64,000 bases of DNA from Temnothorax longispinosus. Its lineage: Eukaryota; Arthropoda; Insecta; Hymenoptera; Formicidae. Below the pieces are notes generated by a model. That model was not told where the DNA came from. It saw only the letters and a list, made by a program, of their open reading frames with translations, and made no database searches. A program made the translations under genes and the position numbers. Shown piece after piece: positions 55,525-64,000 of this stretch (within the stretch, counting starts at the first letter, position 1; every line of letters begins with the position of its first letter). The stretch covers positions 10,959,279-11,023,278 of the forward strand of contig NC_092366.1 of NCBI RefSeq assembly GCF_030848805.1. Direction: 5' to 3'.

Positions 55525-56475
55525 GGTAGGAAAGACCGGGGCTATTGGTCTATGGGGGCTATGTGCCCACAGTACTGCTATCTGGAGGATTTAAGAGACA
55601 GACATCTCTACCATTGTAACAAATAGTTGAAAAATACTCTACGTACGAGATTTAAAAATTGTTTGTTTTCTTGCGATGCTTCTCGCAGACGCTTAAAAGA
55701 AAAGCGAAAACAATTATTCACATTTTTTGACAGTCGAAAAATTTGCTGTGCGACAGTAGTTTAACTCAAATTAAGGTAAGCAATTCATAATATTATCAAT
55801 TAATATATAGTTATCAGTGTGAGAAGCGTCAAATAATATTTCGCATAATCTAAAATTTGCAACATGTTAAAGGCTGAAAAACGTGGCCTGGGCTATCTGT
55901 CATATTTTTGATGGGGCAATGCGTCTACACTTTAATAACGGATTGTTTTTTTATAAATAGATAATGTGCGTAACTACAAAAAAAAAACTTTCCTTAAGAC
56001 GGATAAGGTAGACATTAGACATATCTAATAAAATTATACTTAGAGCAATTAAAAGAATAAAAATCGAGCGAGAATCTTTTCACAAAAACAGCGTTAGACT
56101 TTGGAATAATTTTTCGGGCTCTCACTCGCTACTGTAAAAAAATGACCTACGAGCAGCTACTTGACTAGACAGTTTTTTCAATATTATATATTAATAATAA
56201 ATAATATTATAAATAAGTATAAAAATTAATATAAATAATGTGTTCTTTATTATGTGAACAGATAGCCCCGCATATGGGACTATCTGTCTACGCTTGACTT
56301 GCCTGCTTAAAAAATTCATCTGTTTAAAATGGTAAAAGATTAACGATTCTAATTATGTTTTTTTTATAACAAAATTACACCATTAAAATGTTTAGCCAAA
56401 TATCTTTATTAGTTTTTTTTAGTAAACTTGAAAAAAGCGTAAAGTGAAGACAGATAGCCCCGGTCTTCCCTACTC
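55525..56475. mobile_element. TIR element with GACCGGGGCTAT ends, ~950 bp
   Basis: Left GTAGGAAAGACCGGGGCTAT, right ATAGCCCCGGTCTTCCCTAC, inverted. Further GGGGCTAT/GGGCTATCTGTC motifs are scattered inside in both orientations. No coding region. Confidence 0.68.
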
Positions 56476-57006
56476 TTTACGAATAAACATTGAATTGTAC
56501 TTTGAAAGCGATCAAAACAATAGTGGATAATTTAATGCGATAAATATATTAATACATCCATTATACATTATTTGTCCCCCTCCAAACTATATACTTCTTG
56601 TTTAAAACATTTTACCTGCCAGGCTTAATTTTCCAGATACGCGGCTGGACTGTTCAAAATAGGATACCTTGTATAGGTATACCTATTTAGATACATGAAA
56701 GTTGATTTCTTTGTAAGTGTCTTTGGGATTTTTATCTTTTAACATGTATAAGAACAGTTATATAAATATATGTATATCATTTTAATCTTTACAAAAGATT
56801 TAAATTTTATTATGGCTTACTTGTGCCTCCTTGTGAGCAATTTTATAAAAAAAAATTACCTTTTAGAACATTAAAGTCAGCATTTATTTATCTGAAATAT
56901 ATGTTATAGTGTTCAAGAAATTGTAAAGCTAATTGGTACTAAGAAAATCGCAATATTTTCAAAGATATTGTATTTTGTTAAATATTTGACTTCTCAACAT
57001 TTCTCA
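56476..57006. other. AT-rich DNA with decayed GGTGTC-family end
   Basis: Near 56600-56690, AAAACATTTTACCTGCCAGGC and CAAAATAGGATACCTTGTAT resemble the end of the foldback family at 26711. No gene. Confidence 0.4.
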
Positions 57007-57335
57007 TTAAACACGGATCAAGGAATCTAACATGTACGCGAGTCTTGGGACTAGCGATAATTAAAGGCGTAATGAAAGTGAAGGTCGGCGCCCTGGTTGT
57101 CGACCGAGGGAAGATGGACCGTGTCGCGATGCGGCTCCACACTCCCGGGGCGTCTCGTTCTCATCCGAGAAGAGGCGCACCCAGACCGTACACGTTGGGA
57201 CCCGAAAGATAGTGAACTATGCCTGGTCAGGACGAAGTCAGGGGAAACCCTGATGGAAGTTTGTAGCGATTCTGACGTGCAAATCGATCGTCGGAACTGG
57301 GTATAAGGGCGAAAGACTAATCGAACCATCTAGTA
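57007..57335 (+). pseudogene. 28S rRNA fragment (orphan pseudogene)
   Basis: About 330 bases match the conserved 5' part of eukaryotic large-subunit rRNA around expansion region D2/D3: GGCGTAATGAAAGTGAAGGT, CACGTTGGGACCCGAAAGAT and CTGACGTGCAAATCGATCGT are all recognisable. Similarity stops abruptly at about 57335, inside the rRNA, and starts abruptly in AT-rich DNA. Several changes at otherwise invariant sites, mostly transitions, mark it as non-functional. Confidence 0.9.
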
Positions 57336-58246
57336 ACCGAGTTTAAAGTCTGACCGTTTAAAAAAATTTTGATCAATTCAATAAAACGAGTATACCTTTT
57401 ATATTGGTTTTTATTTTAGTTGTGATATAAATACATTCTTCTTAGAGAAACAATTGATTACATCATTATATATGTATATTAATCTGTTTACGAAATGCTA
57501 CTACTGTTATCAACAAAATATTTTATATACTTTTCTTTAGCAAAGACGCGTCAGTTAATATTTCAAGCAATAAAAATAATTTATAAACATTGTAATATAA
57601 ACTTAATAGTTAAATTATTAATAAAATAATATAAAATATATAATTTATTGATTTATAAATTTACCTATATTTATGTATAAGAAGTAACAAAAGCGGGAGG
57701 ACAATGTGTGTGTGTCACCTAGAAGATAATTTTAGTTGACAAAAGAACATCAAAAAGAATAAATAATAATTCTTTTTTTCTTTTTTCTTTTGTCTATACT
57801 ATTTGCAACATATATTCTACTATTTCCAATTTATAAAATAAATAAAATGCCAAAAAATATTAGAGAAAGTGTGGGTAGGTATTGTGGGATATCTTAAGCC
57901 TTCTCTTAAGACAGGGTAGGGTGATGCTTTTTGAGTCATAGAGGTTTTTGGTCAATCTAAGTTTATACCAGTTTATACTGCACGCTATCTATGCACACGT
58001 GCATTTTTAAAAACATAGTAGTGTATTGTTTAAGTTTTTTATTAGTTGAGTTGTGCAGCTTATAAAAGTGAGAGGTGTTTGTTACATTATTTTTGTGGAA
58101 TTGGGATTTATACATAGCTAGGTAGGAATGACGAATGCTTTTGTTACATACTGTATAATTTTTTACTCATAAAAGTTAAAATTTTTATACTAAATTAGTT
58201 ATTTACATAACCTTTCGTGATATTTATTGGAGGTTAAGTTATTGTA
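57336..58246. other. AT-rich DNA
   Basis: No feature supported. Phrases with GGGTAGGGTGATGC and TTTTTGAGTCATAG near 57915-57945 may be the end of the pogo-like element whose coding remnant follows. Confidence 0.4.
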
Positions 58247-58716
58247 TTGTATTGTATAGAAGTTGACGTAATACAGTTTCCATTTTCAAAACAAACTGCA
58301 ATATTGCTAACTCGTGCAATATTGCTAACTCGGGGCTATTTGAGTCGGATTTCTGGGGCTATTTGGGTAACTAATTCACATGAAAACATTATTGAAAGTC
58401 GTGCTAAAAAGAATCTAAAATTAGAAAATATTAGTGTGACCAATAATATCCAAGAAAAACCTACAATTAAAGATAAAAAAAACTTCTAAGGTAAAACTAA
58501 AAAGACGAAATAATTCTTCCGATGAAGAAGATAACGACAGTACTGCGTGTGGTTTCTGCGGTCAGAATTCGATGTTGCACATTCAACTAAAAAAAAAATG
58601 AATGGATATCATGTCAAAAGTGTAAGATCTGGTATCGTGAAATCTGTGTTGGAGCTGTAGAAAAAAAAACTGTATGTGAAAAGTGTGTTCAAAAACAAAA
58701 TAAAATAAATAAATAA
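58247..58716 (+). pseudogene. Pogo-like transposase C-terminus with PHD-like zinc finger
   Basis: The open frame 58247-58489 ends in a charged region; after a shift in the A-run near 58480 the sequence reads NNSSDEEDNDSTACGFCG, and after a second shift near 58590 EWISCQKCKIWYREICVGAV and CEKCVQ. The CxxC ... CxxC-x-x-W-x-x-x-x-C ... CxxC spacing is that of the PHD-like finger at the C-terminus of many pogo/Tigger transposases. The expected His of the W-x-H motif is Arg. Upstream catalytic domains are absent. It could instead come from another PHD-finger protein. Confidence 0.55.
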
Positions 58717-59553
58717 AAATGTTTTATTTAATTATTTTAGTTCTTTAACTTTTTATTGTCATAAACATTAATTTTTTATGTTTTTATAAATAATGTTTTT
58801 ATTTTGTAAAGTCTTAAAATAAAATAAGTTTCTGTGTATATTGTTTTTTGATAAAGTTTTAATAATAATTTTTGTATTTTTGTAATTAAATGTTTAGAAG
58901 CAATTTACATTCTGTTTTATTAAGTATCTTATAATCTATCATAATTACATTAAAAAAAACAAAGTAACTCAAATAGTCTCTCATCCGACACAAATAGCTG
59001 CACTGTTTTATATTAATAAAGCACAAACTTGTTGCATTGTCATATAATTAATTTTAAAATAAAAATTTGTAATAGTGGTTCTATGATAATTAGCAGGTGT
59101 TTAAACAAGAATATAAAGAGTATGCAAAAATTATTTTTAAAATTTTTAATCTTGAAAATTTTTTATTCGATTTTTTTCTTTAACTGACTCAAATAATTCC
59201 TAACTTGAAAACTATTAAAGATAACTGGACTAAGTTTTCGCTGAGTTGTAATGTTAAATATTTGTTATAACGTGTTCTTAACAAATTTCGTTTATTTATC
59301 TAATAAGTTCAATGTTATATCAATTTTTCCGAAACTAGATTTTGAAAAGGTAATGTGGGATATGTTGGGTAAAGCAAAATACTTTATTAATCTTGCAAAA
59401 AATGTTTTCTCGAATTTTCATGCATATTAATGATCAAATAGTTTATAATAATTATTATATTATATATTTATTATATTATAATTGATTACAAAATTACATT
59501 ACAAACACTAATTTTTGTAAATAAAATGAAAAAGCACAGAGTTACAACAAGAT
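58717..59553. other. AT-rich spacer
   Basis: No gene or repeat boundary supported. Confidence 0.45.
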
Positions 59554-60827
59554 GTTCGTGTCGTAATCTTTAAACAAAATTACTTTTTTCAAAAAAGGTA
59601 AAAAAAAGGCGCCAAGTACACGCAATGTATTTTGTAAATTCAAAAATCCAACCTAAGTAGTAGCTTTATTTTTTCTTAACAAAATTATATAATCACAAAA
59701 TTACGTTACCTAGCTTAACCTAAATGATATGTATAAATCCAAAAATCTAACCTAAGTGGTAGTAGCTTTAATTTCTTCCTTAACAAAATTATTATATCAC
59801 AAAATTATGTTACCTAACTCAACTCAAGTGACATGTATTTCAAAAAAATATGTAAAATCTTTAAATTGCGCCAATTGCAAAGAGAATATACATATTGTTT
59901 TGAAAAATAATTGTTGTGCAACTACTTTTAAAAAATAAATCTCAAGTGGTATATATCTTTGTGTTCCCATTCAAAGGTCTTTCTATTTCAACCCAAGTGG
60001 TAATACCTTCTTAATTCTCCTTAACAAAATTATAATATTGCAAAGAATCATTTTAATCACAAAAAATGAAAGAGGTAACAGTACAAAATAAAAAAAATTA
60101 ATTAAAATAAAATAAATAAATTTTTCTTGTAAAAAAAACTTGGCGCTGCTAAACTTCGAAATTTAAACATTAAAGTTCAAAATTTTTGATTGAATAAAAA
60201 AACAATAAACACAATTTAAGGAAGAATGCGACGGGAGTAAAAGCAGCGCCAAGTTTTTTTACAAAAAAAATTTATTTATTTTATTTTAATTAAATATTTT
60301 TATTTTGTACTGTTACTTCTTTTATTCTTTATGATTAAATTGATTTTTTGTAATATTATAATTTTGTTAAGAAGAATTAAAAAGCTATTACCACTTGGAT
60401 TGGAATAGAACGACCCTTGAATGGGAACACAAAGATATATACTACTTCAGTTTTATTTTTTTAAAGTAGTTGCACAACAATTATTTTTCGAAGCAATATA
60501 TTGCTTCCTCATAGGGAAAGCTTTGTTTTCATAAACTTCGTATATAGACCTTTGATCGCATATAAAGCTAGGTCTAATCAACCAAATTTTAAAGTATTAT
60601 GTATGAAATAGGGGTAGAAAAGACCGAAGAAAAAATTGTTTTTTTAGTTTTCAATGCCAATGTGTTCCTTATGTTCGAAAACGTTGGAAAATTGTAATTA
60701 AAAAAAATGTCCGTATGTATGTATGTGTGTGCCAAATTTACCGAAATTTCTATAACTCAAGAACTGATTAACCAAATTTTAAAGAATTGTATGAAATAGG
60801 GGTAGAAAAAACTAAAGAATATAATAG

Positions 60828-61985
60828 AACTAACTTTTTCGCCCGCGCTTTGCGCGGGCTCAAAAGCTCTTCCTTCTTTTCCCCGAATAGTAATATTTAC
60901 CCCAAAAATTTTTTTTCAAAGAGTAACTTTTTTTAGACAATTTTGTATGGGAACTCTTTGTCCCCGGGCTCAGACTCCTTCCCAAAACTCTCTACGGTCT
61001 AAGTTAGAGTATCATGAGATAATATACCGAATTTAGTTGTTTTAATTTGAAAACTGTGAGACTAGAATAATAATATCACAAATTAAATTGATCATCAAAT
61101 TCTAAACGCAACTGGTGCTAATAAACATTCTTTTCCAGCAGACCTTTTCCCCTCGCTTCGACCCCTTCCCAATACCCTCTACGGGCTAATTTATTAGACA
61201 GTAGACGATGTTTTTTCCTTGAATAGTAATACTTACCCCCAAAAAAATTTTTTTGGAAAAAAGGGACCTTTTTTAGACAATTTTGTATAAAAGCCCCTTT
61301 TTTATTTTTTTATTTTTATTTTTATTTTTATTCTTTTATATTAATTTATTCTTCACTTTTACTCTTCATCGACACCATCCCCGAAAAATTAGACAAATTT
61401 TGGTACCAATTTCCAGAAAATCGGTCCATTAATAAATAAGTAGTTCGCGGTCAGACAGACAGACATTAGAAAAATTTTGGAACCGGTTTCCGAAAATCGA
61501 TTTCCCAAAAACATTTTTTTTGTGAAAAATGAAATTTTTTTTTGAAAAAAGGAACCATAAAAATATATATTTCCCAAAAAATTTTGAAACTGATTTTCAA
61601 AAATAATTCTTTAAGATTTGGTTAAAAACTGTACATTTGCATAGCGGGAAAACATACATTTTTTCAAGAAAATCGATCCATTAATTAAAAATTAAACCCA
61701 TCAACACCATCCCCGAAAAATTAGACAAGTTTTGGCACCGGTTTCCAGAAAATCGGTCCATTAATGAATGACTAGTTCGCAGTCAGACAGACAGACATTA
61801 GAAAAATTTTGTAACCGGTTTCTCAAAAAATCGGTAATGATGCGGTTCTCAAGATACGTCTACGGTCTAAGTTAAAGTATCATGAGATAGTATACCAAAT
61901 TTAGTTGTTCTAATTTGAAAACTGTAAATTTGCATAGCGGACAAACATACATACATACATACATTCATTTATATATATATAAAGA
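60828..61985 (+). mobile_element. Insert with CCCGCGCTTTGCGCGGG start and TATATATATAAAG end
   Basis: It interrupts the GAATATAATAGAATT...AAAAATTGC unit that is intact at 39460 and 53680, which fixes its limits. The 5' hairpin CCCGCGCTTTGCGCGGGC and the 3' end with CATA repeats and TTATATATATATAAAG suggest a SINE or a 5'-truncated non-LTR element. Inside is a direct duplication of about 120 bases at 61378-61500 and 61705-61825 with CAGACAGACAGACATTAG. Confidence 0.55.
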
Positions 61986-62275
61986 TAATAAAAATTGCCA
62001 ATAATAAGGGGGTTACCGATTTCTATCTAAAAAAATCTACATGATTACTCTAATTTCCGCAGAGATATCGAGCTTAATTTTTTTTATGGATAGAGTATAT
62101 CATTAAAGGTAGGTTGGTGTTGAATTTGGCAATGATCGGTGAAGGGGTTACCAATTTTTGCCTAAAAAGTGTACAAGTTATACATGTAACCTTATACATA
62201 TATAAAACGTATCATTAAAAAAAGGTTGTTTCGCGAAGATTGGTGAAAGAGTTTCTGCCTAAAAAATATATAGAG

Positions 62276-62386
62276 TAGACCGAGGCGAACCAGATTACTA
62301 ATTAGCACGATAAAACAGCTCGTTTGAAACAAAACACTAACGAAAACTGTCTTAAAACTTATATTGATCCGATTCGCCTCGGTCTA
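62276..62386. mobile_element. 111-bp MITE, second copy
   Basis: TAGACCGAGGCGAACC at the left and GATTCGCCTCGGTCTA at the right; same length and same site in the host repeat as 38898-39008. Confidence 0.75.
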
Positions 62387-63809
62387 CCTAAGTTATTTGA
62401 AGGATAGAGTATCATTTTAAAGGAAAATTGTTATTAAATTTGACGAGAATCGGTGAAAGGATTACCGATTTCTGCTTAAAAGTGTATAAGATGTACATAT
62501 TGTACATGTAATTTTACATAAAGTATCATTAAAAGAAGGTTGTTTTGAATTTTGCGAGGATCGGTAAAAGGATTACCAATTTCTGCTTAAAAAATGTGTA
62601 AGTTATTTGATGGATATAATATCATTTAAGGAAGGTATTGAATTTGGTGAGGATTGATGAAGGAGTTACCGATTTTTGCTTAAAAAGTTACATGTATAAG
62701 TTATACATATAATTTTATATAGAGTATCATTAAAATAAGGTTGGTAATGAATTTGGCGATAATAGGTAAAAAGGTTTTCTTTATAAAATTTTGAATTTTT
62801 TGAAAAATGTTTGTGGTTGCTCTAACTTCTGCCAATTTTGAGATATCGGACTATTTATAATTCTATTATATTCTTCAGTTTTTCCTACCCCTATTTCATA
62901 TATAATTCTTTAAGATTTAGTTGATTAGACCCAGCTTTATATACGATCAAAGGTCCATAATTTTTTTAGAATTGTCTGTGGTAGTTTTAACTTCCGTAAA
63001 TTTTAAGATATCGGGCTATTTCTAATTTTATTATATTTTTCAGTTTTTTCTACTCCTATTTTATATATAAATCTTTAAGATTTGGTTTATTAGATCCAGC
63101 TTTATACGCAATGAAAGGTCCATATGCAAAGTCCATATATGGACCATGTAGCCTGAACTCCCAAAGTCAACATCGATTTGACATTGCGTCAATTGTAAAA
63201 CTCCACTTGTGCTACTAAGCTGACCCTTTTTTAATTCATAAAAAGGTTAAATTTAAAATTTTAAAAAGTGTGCAAATTAGAAACTTGCACATTGCTTCCT
63301 CATCATTACAGATCGCTATAATTGCTCCTATTTTATTTTGCTCATAAAGCTTCTTCTATGAGGAAGCCAAACTAATAAATATTAATAATTATGCATCAAA
63401 TAAAATACAAGTTTCCTCATAAAGGAGCTTTGTGAGTAAAATAAAATAGGAGCAATGGTAGCGATCTGTAATGATGAGAAAGCAAATTTTATATTCTCTT
63501 TGCAATTAGCGCAATTTAAAGATTTTACATTTTTTTTTTAAATACATGTTACTTGAGTTGAGTTAGTTAACATAATTTTGTGATACAATAATTTTGTTAA
63601 AGAAGAAATTAAAGCTACTACCATTTAGGTTGTGTTTTTGAATTTATACACATCACATAGATTAAGCTAAGTAACGTAATTTTGTGATGATATAATTTTG
63701 TTAAGGAGAAATAACGCTACTACTTAGGTTGGATTTTTGAATTTACAAAATACATTGCGTGAACTTGGCGCCTTTTTTTTTTATCTTTTTTGAAAAAGGT
63801 AATTTTGTA

Positions 63810-64000
63810 CTAATATCACGCATTTTGTAATGTTAAACGGGGGTATTTAGGTAAAAGTAAATTACAGATTACTTAAAGAATTGGTAATTTGGCAGAGAAA
63901 AATTTCTAGTTTGTGGAAGTTAGTATTTAGGTAAAAATGAATTAATTTCTTTGAAAATTGATAATTAGTAATAATAAATTTTTTGTTATTAAAATAATTA
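63810..64000. other. AT-rich end of window
   Basis: A phrase TAGTATTTAGGTAAAA is repeated twice (about 63843 and 63921); nothing else recognised. Confidence 0.4.

Larger units (their letters stand above)
60501..63485. mobile_element. TTGCTTCCTC-family element, near full length (2,985 bp)
   Basis: Begins TTGCTTCCTC and ends GAGAAAGCAA, inserted in the right arm of the palindrome, whose sequence resumes directly afterwards. In order it holds terminal units, a foreign insert (60828-61985), a GGTAACC-type array with a 111-bp MITE, and a palindromic end (63260-63485). No protein is encoded. Many fragments in this window (7.3, 8.3, 12.3, 38.4, 53.6 kb) are pieces of the same family. Confidence 0.65.
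59574..63809. mobile_element. Palindromic GCGCCAAGT-family element split by a large insertion
   Basis: Ends ACAAAATTAC...GCGCCAAGTACACGC at the left and the inverse near 63760-63809. The left arm (59574-60175) pairs with a right arm found in two pieces, 60243-60500 and 63486-63809. The centre is AACTTGGCGCTGCTAAAC...AGCAGCGCCAAGTT. Non-coding; same family as 17200-19085. Confidence 0.75.

Noticed and set aside
57051..57329. Open frames on both strands of about 70-90 residues
   Set aside because: They overlap the 28S rRNA fragment and are chance frames.
57007..57335. Functional rDNA
   Set aside because: Only a fragment, with changes at conserved positions and non-rDNA on both sides.

Overview
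The window is a repeat-rich, AT-rich stretch of an animal nuclear genome, most likely an insect. The grounds are two Ty1/copia retrotransposons with the internal initiator-tRNA-Met primer site known from insect copia, a Jockey-like non-LTR relic, pogo-, piggyBac- and hAT-like non-autonomous elements, a tRNA-Thr-derived SINE, a 28S rRNA fragment and many (AC)n, (CT)n and (GA)n microsatellites. An ant or other hymenopteran would fit, but the sequence alone does not prove it. There is a 500-base assembly gap (13414-13913). I found no confident intact host protein gene. The only possible host-like coding signal is a set of three small phase-compatible exon-like blocks on the minus strand at 42886-43264.

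Layout. 1-13400: AT-rich DNA with palindromic (foldback) elements, a pogo-type MITE, a hammerhead-ribozyme-like fold, a SINE with a 19-bp target duplication, an element family ending in TTGCTTCCTC, and large microsatellites. 14.7-19.1 kb: a composite of 260-bp direct repeats enclosing inverted arrays of a 90-bp (30-codon) minisatellite, then a palindrome with ~560-bp arms. 19.15-25.9 kb: a decayed copia element (Copia-A, + strand) whose reverse-transcriptase region is split by a 2,049-bp LTR-like insert. 26.7-38 kb: foldback and TTAA-flanked MITEs and a nested block holding a minisatellite-bearing mobile unit (copy A), a SINE, a 3-kb TIR element and a Jockey-like reverse transcriptase fragment itself interrupted by two MITEs.

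38.4-47.1 kb: more TTGCTTCCTC-family sequence, TIR elements, an LTR-like fragment, and two further head-to-tail copies (B, C) of the minisatellite unit. 47.6-52.2 kb: a second copia element (Copia-B, minus strand) with two 245-bp LTRs that look identical and three long ORFs covering gag, protease, integrase, reverse transcriptase and RNase H, separated by two frame changes. 52.4-64 kb: further TIR and foldback elements, an orphan 28S rRNA fragment, the zinc-finger tail of a pogo-like transposase, and a palindrome split by a 2,985-bp element that itself contains two younger insertions.

Insertions within insertions with visible target duplications or reconstructable empty sites allow relative dating at several points: LTR-like insert in Copia-A, MITEs in the Jockey relic, the TACA-flanked element, the minisatellite unit in a TTAA element, and Copia-B inside a palindrome. 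The only machinery present is that of the two copia elements; everything else is non-autonomous or broken.
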